This document shows positions 8,587-18,304 of a stretch of 64,000 bases of DNA, piece after piece. The notes under the pieces are model-generated. The model saw nothing but the letters and a program-made list of their open reading frames with translations, was not told the DNA's origin and did no database searches. Positions within the stretch are counted from its first letter, which is position 1. Every line of letters starts with the position of its first letter. The position numbers were made by a program, and so were the translations under genes. The DNA comes from G020354785 sp964521285 (GTDB lineage Bacteria > Bacteroidota > Bacteroidia > Bacteroidales > UBA10428), in the NCBI GenBank assembly GCA_964521285.1, contig CAZFQS010000001.1:62001-126000 (forward strand), in the 5' to 3' direction.

Positions 8587-10404
8587 ATGTCATTTAAAGT
8601 TTTTTACAGCTCAGTTTTTGTTCTGTGCCTTATGCCGTTTGTATGCTCATTTGGCGACTCTAATATACTTGATAACCACGGTTTTGAAAGAGGAAGGGAC
8701 GGTTGGTTCGATCGAACCTGTGCAATAGAAGCTGTTTCATCACCGGTTCACAGTGGTACAGGAAGCGTGAAAGTAATCCACAGATTACAAAACTGGCAGG
8801 GAATTAAACAGTCAGTATTTGGCAAAATGATAGATGGAAAAACATATCAGGTATCAGGCTGGGTAAGGCTTGATAATGCCCAAAGTGATTTGGTCGCTAT
8901 ATCATTTGAACAACAGGATGATGGAGGTACTAGATATTATAATGTAGCCCGGGCCCTGGCATCAGACACCGGATGGATTCAGCTTTCCGGAGAATTTACC
9001 TTGAATGTGACAGGTACGCTGTCTGTTCTGGATGTGTACTTTGAAGGTCCTGCACCAGGAGTTAATTTTTATGTTGATGATGCGATTGTATATGGTCCTG
9101 AAATCGATGCTCCAAAAGTAATCCCGGCCAAACCCAACGGGAAAGGCAGGATTAATATTGGTATTCGTCATCAGAAAATAGAAGGATTTGGTGCCTCCGG
9201 AGCATTTTATACAATGGACCTGTTAAAACATAAGAAAAAAGATGAACTGATGAATTTGCTTTTTAAAGACCTTGGCCTGGATATCTTCCGCATTAGAAAT
9301 ACATACGAAATGGACTCTAATACTTTCTACGAATCTGCTGAAATAGCCAGAAATGGTGAAGCTGCCCTCGGGCGCGATTTGAAGATTCTGGTTTCATCAT
9401 GGTCACCGCCGGTTTACCTGAAAAGCAACGATAACAAAATAGGTGGAACGCTTAAGCAATGCAATGGAAAATATATGTATGATGAATTTGCACAGTGGTG
9501 GTATAATAGCATTGCTGCTTACAATAAAGCAGGTCTGAAAATTTATTATATAAGCATACAGAATGAAGTTGATTACGAAGCCCCATGGCAATCATGCAAA
9601 TTTGCTCCTGCAGAAAATCCAGGTTCAAACCTGGCCGCCTATGACAAAGCCTTCGAGACGGTTTGGCACAAACTGAATTCTGAAATGGGTTCTGCCATGC
9701 CAAAGATGCTTGCACCCGAATCGTCCGGTTTAGGGAACGCCAAAGAGTATATAGAAAATTTAGATAGTTTGTCACATGTTTATGGATATGCAGTACATTA
9801 TTATGATTGCAGTGGGTGCGGCTCTTCTCCTGACAGGTTTATTCCACGAATGAACAGTCTGAGTAACTTTATTATGCAGTATGGCAACAAACCTTTGTTT
9901 CAGACAGAGTTTGAGGATGAACCAGGAACTTGGAAAGATGCGATCAATATGGCATTGGTTATATACAATTCTCTTACAGCAGCTAAAGTTTCAGCTTATC
10001 TTTACTGGGATCTATTCTGGGCTCCGGGAACTGCTTTGGTCAGCCTGGACGATTCGTCTTCTTACACAATTAAGCCCACCTATTATGCCTTCAAGCAGTA
10101 TTCAGCATATATTGATGCAGACTGGCAACGCTTGGATGCTGTTACGGATAATGCTGGTCTGAGGTTATCGGCTTTTATCAGCCCTGATAATAAAAAATTA
10201 ACGGCAGTAATACTCAATGTCAGTGACAGTGTGGATATTTCGCTCAATCTTGCCATAAAGAATTTTTCTGTATCCAAAGGTGAAATTTATCGATCCAGTA
10301 AAATGGAAAACTGTGTTCTTGTGGGAAACTATGATGGAAAGGGTTTATTAAAAATACCTAAAAATTCTGTTACCACCCTTTTACTTTATGCCAAGGGAAA
10401 ATGA
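8587..10404 (+). CDS. Exported CBM4/9/22-like + GH30 xylanase
   Basis: A 605-residue secreted hydrolase. Residues 1-24 are a signal sequence; the Cys at residue 20 is not in a good lipobox. Residues 25-170 form a beta-sandwich carbohydrate-binding domain of the CBM4/9/22 type (NILDNHGFERGRDGW at the start, FYVDDAIVYGPE at the end). The GH30 barrel begins at IEGFGASGAF (about residue 198); acid/base Glu327 lies in SIQNEVD and nucleophile Glu441 in LFQTEFED. A beta domain closes the protein. GH30 enzymes near GH115 are commonly glucuronoxylan-specific xylanases, which fits here. The ATG at 8587 is used because AGGAGG precedes it; a TTG at 8521 would add 22 residues in front of the signal peptide. 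Confidence 0.88.
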   Translation: MSFKVFYSSVFVLCLMPFVCSFGDSNILDNHGFERGRDGWFDRTCAIEAVSSPVHSGTGSVKVIHRLQNWQGIKQSVFGKMIDGKTYQVSGWVRLDNAQSDLVAISFEQQDDGGTRYYNVARALASDTGWIQLSGEFTLNVTGTLSVLDVYFEGPAPGVNFYVDDAIVYGPEIDAPKVIPAKPNGKGRINIGIRHQKIEGFGASGAFYTMDLLKHKKKDELMNLLFKDLGLDIFRIRNTYEMDSNTFYESAEIARNGEAALGRDLKILVSSWSPPVYLKSNDNKIGGTLKQCNGKYMYDEFAQWWYNSIAAYNKAGLKIYYISIQNEVDYEAPWQSCKFAPAENPGSNLAAYDKAFETVWHKLNSEMGSAMPKMLAPESSGLGNAKEYIENLDSLSHVYGYAVHYYDCSGCGSSPDRFIPRMNSLSNFIMQYGNKPLFQTEFEDEPGTWKDAINMALVIYNSLTAAKVSAYLYWDLFWAPGTALVSLDDSSSYTIKPTYYAFKQYSAYIDADWQRLDAVTDNAGLRLSAFISPDNKKLTAVILNVSDSVDISLNLAIKNFSVSKGEIYRSSKMENCVLVGNYDGKGLLKIPKNSVTTLLLYAKGK

Positions 10405-10437
10405 TGAATTTAGCAAACAGCTGAATTTAATCATTTT
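10398..10437. terminator. Candidate bidirectional terminator between convergent GH30 and GH115
   Basis: An imperfect inverted repeat spans both stop codons: AAAATGAT (10398-10405) pairs with ATCATTTT (10430-10437), and an inner AATTTAGC/GCTGAATT part is interrupted. A T-rich stretch follows on the right. This is the only DNA between the two convergent genes, so it may end transcription both ways. Confidence 0.45.
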
Positions 10438-13354
10438 CTTCTTCCAACCTGTAATAACTTTCAGGCGGTCCCAGATAACTTGGACTGACTTTGCCTGTTT
10501 CAACAACAACCTTCTGTAAAACAATGCCCGGATCAACCATCCAGAACTTAAGTATATGCCTGCCTGATTCAGTGATGTCATGTTCTGAAACACCGATTGT
10601 AATATTGCTTCTCACGGATTCCTCCCAATCCTGAAATGTTTTGTCCTTATGGATATTTACAATCTGCGGTTGTTCATCATCAAAGGAAACAGCATAACAT
10701 AATCCCTCATCGTTATGGAAATTTAATGTGGGTGATATATAGGCTTTAACCTTTGCCTGTCCGCTGTTAAAGAGATGCATCTGGTATTCAAGATGAGGAC
10801 TGTTACCTCCGGGGGACTGGCTTTCAGCCGTAACAGGAACAGGGGTCATTCCTGAAAGCGTGCGGCCCAGGTCCGGAATATGCAGCCACCGGACCGGTTC
10901 TGCATCAACTGCCCTGGTATAATGCTCAGCCTCCATAGAGACGTAACGATTACTTTCAACAAATCCTGTTATTTGGTCTTTTTCCGGAAACCCATAGTTG
11001 TTAACAATAGCCCTGACAATAACACTGGTACCATCCGGCCCGTTTACACTTATCGGAACATTGTGTATTCCGATAGGTACCTGCTGCCAGTCAACACTCA
11101 CCCAGACACGCTGTTCCTCATCTACTTTTCCTTTATCGGGCGTAACATATAACCAGGTTTTTTCGGTTTCAATTACATAATCAAAAGGTACCTGCCCCCG
11201 GTTAAATACTTCTATATAATATTTCTGCTGATTAAAAGGATCAAAACCGGGTAATACAGCACTGCTCTTTTCCATTGGCCACCAGTTGTCTGATCCCTCA
11301 ATTGCCACCCCCATTTCTGCAATATCGGGCAGGTCTATCTCCTTAACTTCAGGCATGTTATTCTGTTCTGGTTGCTGCCAATAGGTATAACCGATATGTG
11401 TCTGCGACATCATATGATTCCACTTACCTCCTGCCATTTCGGTATGGAAGTAATCTGTTAATTCCGCATCCTTGGCAAACAACTCTCTAACCCGCTGTGC
11501 CATTATATTTGTGGCAGCCCGCTTCTGGTTAGCATATAAACGGTTCTTTCCTGCAGTAACATAGAGGTCGTTAAGATTTGCACAGGCTTTTACCGGAAAG
11601 AGTACAAGCTGGTAATATGCATCTTTATATTCGGGAGGCAATTTCATGTAAATCTTTTCAGCTTCATCAGCCAGCTTATTGTAGTCAGCTACGACAGTTT
11701 CCGCTTCTTTAAAGTCAGTCAGGCTATAAATATCCGGGTCAAGTAACTCAGGTTTTCTGCGTCCATTGTATTTAGTATATTTTGAGAGTATATCTGCAAT
11801 AGCTGCCGAGTAACGGTCTCCAAATTGTTGCTTTGCCCACATCCTCGTGTATTCTGGCAGAGCTTCAGCAGGCCATTCCTCAGGATTCCATGCATAGTCA
11901 AGAAAAAACTGGGTAGGAAATTCCATGGGTTTTATATCTCCTACATTAACTATCCAAATTTGCTTTGCGCTGTAACGATAAGCCAGGTGCATCTGTTCCC
12001 ATACTCTTGGAATAGGATTTGTATTCAGCCATTTATAGTTTCTCGGTCCACCGACATAATCAAAATGATAATATATACCATATCCACCTGACCGGTGTGG
12101 GTCTCCAGGCCTGGGTAACTTTCTTATATTACCCCAGTTATCATCGCACAGTAACAATGTTACATCATCAGGCACCCTCATACCTTTATCATAATAGTCC
12201 TGCACTTCCTTATACAGAGCCCATTTCTGGGGAGTGGAAGCTGCCGGCTTGCCGGTTACTTCTTCAATAATTTCTCTCTGATCATTAACAATTCTTTCCA
12301 GCAGGGCTATCGCAGTACCTTCTGTCATCGGCTCATCACCATCGCCCCTCATACCCACAGTAACAATACTCTCGTATGAGTCCATCCTTTGTATACCTTC
12401 CCTCCAGAACTCCTTTAAAGTATCTTCATTGAGTTCATAATTCCATCTCCCCGAGCCAAAACGTCTCCATTCGTCATGAGCCCTCATCAGAGGTTCGTGG
12501 TGTGATGTCCCTATAACAATACCATATTCATCTGCTAATTTCGGATTAAGCGTATCATCCGCGTAAAATGCCCTGCCCCACATTGCAGGCCACAGATAGT
12601 TACCTTTTAGCCTAAGTATAAGTTCAAAAACATTCTCATAAAACTTATGGTTAAAACCCCCGAACTTTTCATAGGCCCACCCGGAAAGTGCCGGTGCCTC
12701 ATCATTAATGAAAATCCCCCTGTATTTTACTGCAGGCTCTCCCCTTGTATAGCGCCCCGGCAACATAAAAAGATCAGGATTGTGTTCTACAGGTACATCA
12801 GCCCACCAGTACCATGGTGAAACACCTATATTTGCAGAAAGATCATATATGCCATATATTGTACCCCGCTTATCACTGCCTGCAATGACCAGGGCACGTT
12901 TAACACCTCGCAGAGGCTCTTCCAGAACCTCCATGACAAATGATTCCCATCTGCCCTTAATATCCTCAACATCAAGTTTCCCGTCCTTTACCAGCTTATC
13001 TATAACAGGGCTTTTGCCCAGTGTGCCAATAAGCATAACCTGTTCTAAAGCAGGTAATTTATTTATATAAATCCGGGGTTCTGTATTTGTTACACGGCCA
13101 ATGTCATCCTGCAAATCCTCCACTGCCCTTATTACTCCAGGATAATCCTCCTCACTTACAAATAATGGGGAAGATTTTCCCTGTGCGGAAAGGACAAAGC
13201 TGAAACCGTCATTTTTCGTTGATATGTAGGACGTATTATATGCATCCACGTTAGATTGTGGAAAAACTAAAGTACCCACTGAACAGAACAACATAAAGAA
13301 ACCAAGTCTTGGTTTTTTATATAACAATAGAGAAAAGTCAGAATGTTTTGCCAT
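10427..13354 (-). CDS. GH115 xylan alpha-1,2-glucuronidase, exported
   Basis: A 975-residue GH115 enzyme, which removes (4-O-methyl)-glucuronic acid from internal xylose units of polymeric xylan. Diagnostic stretches are ALVIAGSDKRGTIYGIYDLS and GVSPWYWWADVPV (about residues 155-190), KYRGIFINDEAPALSGWA (about 212-229), LKGNYLWPAMWGRAF (about 250) and VGMRGDGDEPM (about 337). The length covers the full family architecture, including the C-terminal Ig-like and carbohydrate-binding-like parts. The N-terminus has a basic start and a hydrophobic stretch ending near residue 33 (LGFFMLFCSVGTLVFPQS), so it should be exported. It converges on the GH30 gene, and the pair fits glucuronoxylan breakdown outside the cytoplasm. 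Confidence 0.95.
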   Translation of the reverse strand: MAKHSDFSLLLYKKPRLGFFMLFCSVGTLVFPQSNVDAYNTSYISTKNDGFSFVLSAQGKSSPLFVSEEDYPGVIRAVEDLQDDIGRVTNTEPRIYINKLPALEQVMLIGTLGKSPVIDKLVKDGKLDVEDIKGRWESFVMEVLEEPLRGVKRALVIAGSDKRGTIYGIYDLSANIGVSPWYWWADVPVEHNPDLFMLPGRYTRGEPAVKYRGIFINDEAPALSGWAYEKFGGFNHKFYENVFELILRLKGNYLWPAMWGRAFYADDTLNPKLADEYGIVIGTSHHEPLMRAHDEWRRFGSGRWNYELNEDTLKEFWREGIQRMDSYESIVTVGMRGDGDEPMTEGTAIALLERIVNDQREIIEEVTGKPAASTPQKWALYKEVQDYYDKGMRVPDDVTLLLCDDNWGNIRKLPRPGDPHRSGGYGIYYHFDYVGGPRNYKWLNTNPIPRVWEQMHLAYRYSAKQIWIVNVGDIKPMEFPTQFFLDYAWNPEEWPAEALPEYTRMWAKQQFGDRYSAAIADILSKYTKYNGRRKPELLDPDIYSLTDFKEAETVVADYNKLADEAEKIYMKLPPEYKDAYYQLVLFPVKACANLNDLYVTAGKNRLYANQKRAATNIMAQRVRELFAKDAELTDYFHTEMAGGKWNHMMSQTHIGYTYWQQPEQNNMPEVKEIDLPDIAEMGVAIEGSDNWWPMEKSSAVLPGFDPFNQQKYYIEVFNRGQVPFDYVIETEKTWLYVTPDKGKVDEEQRVWVSVDWQQVPIGIHNVPISVNGPDGTSVIVRAIVNNYGFPEKDQITGFVESNRYVSMEAEHYTRAVDAEPVRWLHIPDLGRTLSGMTPVPVTAESQSPGGNSPHLEYQMHLFNSGQAKVKAYISPTLNFHNDEGLCYAVSFDDEQPQIVNIHKDKTFQDWEESVRSNITIGVSEHDITESGRHILKFWMVDPGIVLQKVVVETGKVSPSYLGPPESYYRLEEEND

Positions 13355-13547
13355 ATTTTTTATTGTATTTGATGTGCAGAAAGTTAATTAATCACAAGTT
13401 TATTCTTCTCTGTTATCACCTTTAATAAATTTTACTTTTCATTTTACACTCTTAACATTCTTTTAGCTTAACTATCAAAAATAGTCAAATCCTCAGAATA
13501 AAAAAGGCAGAATCGCATCAATAATAACTATTAATTTAATTGGTAAA

Positions 13548-14560
13548 TTATAATTTTAAGTATCTGTTCAATTCATTTACCAGCTTTTGCTTTTTGCTAT
13601 TTTCACACCATGCAGAATTTATTCCGTTTTCTGTTAGCTTTTTTATATCAGCAGATTTAAATCCGCATTCTTCCATCAACATAAGATATTCTTCCTCCAT
13701 ACTGTTATTGAACATCTTGGGATCATCTGTATTAACAAATACATTTAACCCTTTTTTATAGTAATCTCTTACAGGATGTTCTTTAATATTCTTTACTACA
13801 CCTGTTCTTATATTTGATATGGGGCACATCTCCAGGGGTATCTGATTTTCTTTAAGATATTCAATAAGTTTATCATCTTCAAATGCTCTTGTGCCGTGTC
13901 CTATTCTGTCTGTCTTTAGCTGATTTATTGCGCCCCATATACTATCTGCTCCTGAAGCTTCTCCGGCATGGGCCGTTGTTTTAAAGCCATATTCTCTTGC
14001 TTTTTCATATACTTCTTTAAAAGGTCCGGGTGGATATTTATGTTCCGAACCCCCTATGCCGATACCGATAATTTTTTTATCCTTTAACTCACTAAGTTGA
14101 TGAACAACATGCATGCTATTCTCAGGCCCTGCATCCCTGCACAGGTCAGCTATTAAAAATATCTCTATCTCATTTGAGTAATAATTAAACCCGATCCTGA
14201 TTGCTTCAGTCAGTTTTTCAGTTCAATATTCTTACTAAAATGATCTGCCGGTGTATAAAACATCTCAACGTATTTAATATTTTGTTCCTTTAAATCACCG
14301 GCTACTTCTTTTGCAATAAAGGTAAAGTCTTCATATTCTCTTAAAAACTGATTTTTCCAGACCCAGGTTTCAATGAAATGTGAGAAATCTTTGTATTTAA
14401 ATTTATCATGCAAGTCTTCGAGACTATTAATATTCTTATTTCCACCATATTTAACTACCAGGCTCCATAAGGCTTTAACCGGTATTGCTCCTTCCAGATG
14501 AATATGTAATTCAACTTTAGGTAAATTCCTTATAAATTGTTTATTATTAATCTGTTCCAT
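13548..14560 (-). pseudogene. Adenosine deaminase, split by a one-base frameshift
   Basis: Two pieces together make one adenosine deaminase of about 337 residues, the usual length. The first piece (14560 down to 14210) carries the zinc motif VELHIHLEGA (His19, His21). The second continues in another frame and has TTAHAGEASG (catalytic Glu), DRIGHGTRA, PLEMCPISN and VNTDDPKMF (metal Asp). The change falls at a run of five A on the coding strand (14214-14218): with six A the reading passes from IELKK into LTEAIRIGFNYYSNEI and on to the second piece with no stop. All catalytic residues survive, so this is either a recent one-base deletion, a sequencing error in a homopolymer, or slippage on the A run. 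Adenosine deaminases turn adenosine into inosine in purine salvage. Confidence 0.85.
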
Positions 14561-14656
14561 TGGATCTCGCAGGATAGTACCGGTATCGGTTTTATTAAGC
14601 GAATATCAAAAAAGCTAAAATTACTGTCTTAAGAGATATTTTTTTTAGTATAAGTT

Positions 14657-15634
14657 TTATACCAGTTTTGAGTAGTGCCTCATGTATTGTGTTCTGCTGA
14701 ACAGTTTTTGCTCTTCTGCAGTTTTTGACTTTAAAATACCCCTTATTTCATTAACAGTTTCATAGTCGTGACTTTTCATCCAGTTTGCTAGATCCTGTAA
14801 AAAGGTCTTTAAATAATCTATACCATTTTTATACAAAGTGGAACATAACTGGACTGTGGTAGCACCTACCATCAATAATTTTAAAGCTTCCCTTGCAGAA
14901 TGCACACCTGTGGTCGCCGAAATATCACACGAAACATTGTCAGCAAGCATTCCTATCCATCGAAGAGGGACAATAACTTCATCAGGGGAACTGAAGTAAG
15001 AACCGGAAGTAACCTCCAGTTTCTCAATATCAACATCAGGGCTGTAATACCTGTTAAATAACACCAATCCATTAATACCTGAGTAACTAAGCCTTAATAA
15101 CATTTGAGGCAAATTGGTAAAAAAATAACTGACTTTTAAAGCAATAGGAAGACTTGTATTACTTTTAACATCTTTTATAATCTTTAAATATAAATCTTCA
15201 ATCTGAGCAGCGGTGAGTTTCTGAAAGTCGGTTATAAAAATATTTAATTCCAGTGCATCTGCACCGGCATTTTCCAGTTCCCCTGCAAACTCTGTCCATT
15301 TATTGTTACTCATGCAATTGATGCTTGCTATTATTGGAACAGAAACATCTTTCTTTGCCTGGTGAATAATATCAAGATATCTGGTAATACTCTGCTCTTT
15401 TGCAAAGTACTTTAAGTAGTCTAAAGCTTCGGGATGCTGATAAGTATCATAACTTTCAAGGCTTTTATGGGTTTCATACATAATTTGTTCTTCAAATAAT
15501 GATTTGAGAACTACTGCCCCGGCTCCATAATCTTCAAATTTTTTAATATTATTCAGTGACAGGGTAAGGACTGAACTTCCTATCACAACCGGTGTTTTTA
15601 ACTCTAATCCTAAATAACTTGTTTTCAGATCCAT
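14657..15634 (-). CDS. Dihydroorotate dehydrogenase-like flavoprotein
   Basis: A 325-residue TIM-barrel protein of the class 1 dihydroorotate dehydrogenase group: LGLELKTPVVIGSS at the N-terminus, IIASINCMSNNKW (about residues 101-113) where the active-site base lies, GADALELNI (FMN loop) and a C-terminal ATTGVHSAREALKLLMVGA phosphate-binding block. The motifs differ from true PyrD, and Bacteroidota often carry such a paralogue of unknown substrate, so I do not name it pyrD. It lies 96 bases upstream of the broken deaminase on the same strand; both may be nucleotide-related, but nothing proves joint transcription. Confidence 0.75.
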   Translation of the reverse strand: MDLKTSYLGLELKTPVVIGSSVLTLSLNNIKKFEDYGAGAVVLKSLFEEQIMYETHKSLESYDTYQHPEALDYLKYFAKEQSITRYLDIIHQAKKDVSVPIIASINCMSNNKWTEFAGELENAGADALELNIFITDFQKLTAAQIEDLYLKIIKDVKSNTSLPIALKVSYFFTNLPQMLLRLSYSGINGLVLFNRYYSPDVDIEKLEVTSGSYFSSPDEVIVPLRWIGMLADNVSCDISATTGVHSAREALKLLMVGATTVQLCSTLYKNGIDYLKTFLQDLANWMKSHDYETVNEIRGILKSKTAEEQKLFSRTQYMRHYSKLV

Positions 15635-16245
15635 TGTTAAAGTTTTTTTTGTTACTTATGTTATTTATATTTTAAAACTAACAATAATATTTCGATCCTT
15701 TTACTATGTTTCATTTTATTTTTATTTTCAATTCACATAAGCCTATTTTGGAAGCTAAGACCTGTCTTTGAGTCAAGCCTGTTTGTTAAGTTCCTAGACA
15801 GGCTGTTTCCAATGACCTGTATTCCATACCCTTATACTATTTAAAATTATAATCAAAAAAAAAGGAATTTATACTAAAGTCAATAAAATAAGTGTACCTT
15901 TGTATCTGATTTAGAAATTGGCTTTTTGATTTAACTGATTTCCCTTATTAATTAGTTCAATTATTGTCCTCACTTCTTAAATCTTATAGTTATAATTAAA
16001 AACAATCATATTAATTTAATATAAGAGTAAAAACTGGCGAGACACCAGAATCAGATATTACTTTCGATTCTGTTATTTAGCCTGTAATTAAAAATTATAA
16101 TTTATAGATTGAAATGCTTAGCACCAAGCAAGCGTTTTATGCTATAAGGAGTCTTCTTAATAAGTGAATTTCTGTGGAATTATAATAAGCTTTAAAATAC
16201 AATTAAATAATCAATCTTAATTATAAACAAATAAATTTAGAAAAA
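15635..16245. other. 611-base divergent intergenic region
   Basis: There is no credible gene here. It holds an inverted repeat AGCCTGT/ACAGGCT (15776-15782 with 15798-15804), a candidate plus-strand -7 element TACCTTTG (15895-15902) and a hairpin CAGAATC/GATTCTG (16046-16052 with 16066-16072). If the -7 element is used, the RRM gene has a leader of more than 300 bases, which would be long for this kind of bacterium. Confidence 0.45.
15895..15902 (+). promoter_or_regulatory. Candidate -7 element for the RRM/cold-shock pair
   Basis: TACCTTTG matches the Bacteroidota sigma-ABfr -7 consensus TAnnTTTG. No good -33 TTTG is seen 19-21 bases before it. Use of this site would place the start of transcription near 15909. 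Confidence 0.35.
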
Positions 16246-16509
16246 ATGAATATTTATGTAGGTAACTTAAGTTACAAGGTAGATGAAAATGACTTAAAAG
16301 GTATTTTTGAGGAATACGGTGAAGTTACTTCGGTAAAAATCATCAAAGACAAGTACAGCGGAAGAAGTAAAGGTTTTGCATTTATTGAAATGACTAACAA
16401 TAATGAGGCAAAAACAGCCATTAAAGAACTTAATGGAGGGGAATTAGACAACAGGAAGGTTGTTATTAATGAAGCAAAACCAAAACGTACAAATAACAAT
16501 CGTTATTAA
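16246..16509 (+). CDS. RRM-domain RNA-binding protein
   Basis: An 87-residue protein made of one RNA-recognition motif. RNP2 is IYVGNL (residues 3-8) and RNP1 is RSKGFAFIEM (about residues 41-50); the aromatic residues that stack on RNA bases are kept. A short basic tail (KPKRTNNNRY) ends it. Single-RRM proteins of this size occur in cyanobacteria and Bacteroidota, often as cold-induced RNA chaperones or post-transcriptional regulators. The next gene, 23 bases on, encodes a cold-shock-domain protein, so the two probably share one mRNA and one role in RNA remodelling. The long upstream region suggests control at the leader. Confidence 0.92.
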   Translation: MNIYVGNLSYKVDENDLKGIFEEYGEVTSVKIIKDKYSGRSKGFAFIEMTNNNEAKTAIKELNGGELDNRKVVINEAKPKRTNNNRY

Positions 16510-16532
16510 AATGAAATTATAAAGAAAATACT

Positions 16533-16733
16533 ATGGCAACCGGAAAAGTAAAATGGTATAATGAATCCAAAGGATATGGATTTATTGAAACCGAAGAAGG
16601 TGAAGACGTTTTTGTACATCGTTCAGGTTTATCAATTTCATATCTTGGACTTGAACCAGGTCAAAAAGTTGAATTTCAAACTAAAAGCGGGCAAAAGGGA
16701 TTAGTGGCATTTGATGTCAAGTTAACAAATTAG
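16533..16733 (+). CDS. Cold-shock-domain protein (CspA family)
   Basis: A 66-residue cold-shock protein covering a single five-stranded OB fold. RNP1 KGYGFI (residues 13-18) and RNP2 VFVHRS (about 27-32) are intact, and GKVKWYNESKGYGF at the start is the classic family opening. It binds single-stranded RNA or DNA without strong sequence choice and melts secondary structure. It follows the RRM gene by 23 bases on the same strand, so the two are likely co-transcribed. Whether it is cold-induced cannot be read from the sequence. Confidence 0.93.
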   Translation: MATGKVKWYNESKGYGFIETEEGEDVFVHRSGLSISYLGLEPGQKVEFQTKSGQKGLVAFDVKLTN

Positions 16734-16927
16734 AAAGCTCAAATTAAAAAATAGAATAATCTGTATAATCAAATCCTGAAGATTTTATTAATTTTGGAAT
16801 CCTAATAAAAATATAATATATTCATAATTTTATTACGATACTGCTTCATGTAGTTTTTCAATCCTAATCGATATATATTTCCATATCTGCTGGGGCATTA
16901 ATCATAAAATCCAAAACTATAACAATC

Positions 16928-18304
16928 ATGAAAATTTTACTAATTTCCCCGGCAAGAGATAAACACGCATATACAAACAAAGGTATAATGATTCCCCAGC
17001 TGGCCTTGTTTATTCTGGAAGGCCTTACACCAAAAGAACACCAGGTTAAAATTGTGGAAGAAGAGTATATACCCATTGATTTTGAGGAAGATTGCGATAT
17101 TGTTGGTATTAGTTTTATGACTTCAAATTCCAACAGAGCATATGATATTTCAAAAGAATTTAAAAAGAGGGGCAAAACGATTATTATGGGAGGTGTTCAT
17201 CCTACTATCCTTCCCGATGAAGCACTTCAATATGCTGATGCTGTCGTTATTGGTGAAGCTGAAGGTGTATGGGGACAGGTGTTACAGGATATCAAGAATA
17301 ATAAATTAAAAAGCAGGTACCATGTCCCTGATCCTGATTTAACAAAATATGTACCAAAAAATTTCTCAGCACTGAAAACTAAAAAGCTGTTTAATTTGTT
17401 TCCGGTTATGACTACCAGGGGATGCCCCTACAATTGTAACTTTTGTTGTGTTTCAAAAATATTTGGTAAAAAGGTAAAACACATACCTGTTGAGCATGTC
17501 GTTAGAGATATCGTTGAATCGCGGGCAAAAAGATTTATTTTTTTAGATGATAACATTATAGGTGATCAACACTATGCCAAAAAGCTTTTTACAGCAATTA
17601 AACCCTTGAAAATAAAATGGCTCGCCCAAGCTTCCATATCTTTTGCAAAAAATACCGAATTGATGAAGCTTGCTAAAGATAGCGGCTGTAAGGGACTATT
17701 TATCGGACTGGAATCTGTTTCAGAAATTCAGTTGAAAAAGCTCAGGAAACTAGATGACAAAATTGAAAATGTGGAGCTAGCACTAAAAAAAATAAGGAAA
17801 ATGGGTATAGTAATTCAAGCTTCGGTTATATTTGGCTTTGACGATGATAACCACCAGGTTTTCAGGGATACACTTAAATTTCTTATAAAAAATCAAATAT
17901 GTTCAGCATCGTTCAACATTTTAACACCGTATCCGGGAACAATCATATATGATGAATTCAGGAAAAATGGACGTATTATCAATGACAGATGGGAATATTA
18001 TGATCACCATACTGTTGTATTCAGGCCCTCAAATATGACTCCTCTTGAACTCCAGTTAGGAAAAATTAATGCCAAGGAGAAATTTTACAGCCTTCCTTCA
18101 ATAATAAAAAGATTCAGAGGAAATTTGGCCAATCCTTTCATTTACCTTGCGGCTAATCTTGGTTACATGAAGCTTGCCAAAGCTGAAAAGAAAAGAATAG
18201 CATATATTGAATCTACATTACAAGGGAAAGATATTAGTGATACTGTTTTTCTCGAATCAATGAAAAACGAAATTGACGATAAAAGCCTGGTTGAATCCAA
18301 ATAG
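16928..18304 (+). CDS. B12-binding-fold radical SAM protein
   Basis: A 458-residue protein with an N-terminal cobalamin-binding-type Rossmann domain (about residues 1-130; IIMGGVHPTILPDEAL is typical), a radical SAM domain with the 4Fe-4S motif CPYNCNFC (Cys166, Cys170, Cys173) and a C-terminal DUF4070-like region. The B12 domain lacks the DxHxxG His ligand, as usual for this radical SAM class. Related enzymes carry out methylations and other reactions on unreactive carbons (for example HpnP, BchE), but the substrate cannot be named from this sequence. It stands alone between the cold-shock gene and a convergent hydrolase gene. Confidence 0.8.
   Translation: MKILLISPARDKHAYTNKGIMIPQLALFILEGLTPKEHQVKIVEEEYIPIDFEEDCDIVGISFMTSNSNRAYDISKEFKKRGKTIIMGGVHPTILPDEALQYADAVVIGEAEGVWGQVLQDIKNNKLKSRYHVPDPDLTKYVPKNFSALKTKKLFNLFPVMTTRGCPYNCNFCCVSKIFGKKVKHIPVEHVVRDIVESRAKRFIFLDDNIIGDQHYAKKLFTAIKPLKIKWLAQASISFAKNTELMKLAKDSGCKGLFIGLESVSEIQLKKLRKLDDKIENVELALKKIRKMGIVIQASVIFGFDDDNHQVFRDTLKFLIKNQICSASFNILTPYPGTIIYDEFRKNGRIINDRWEYYDHHTVVFRPSNMTPLELQLGKINAKEKFYSLPSIIKRFRGNLANPFIYLAANLGYMKLAKAEKKRIAYIESTLQGKDISDTVFLESMKNEIDDKSLVESK

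Noticed and set aside
14657..15634. Calling the dihydroorotate-dehydrogenase-like protein pyrD
   Set aside because: Its active-site region departs from true PyrD and there are no pyrimidine genes nearby.
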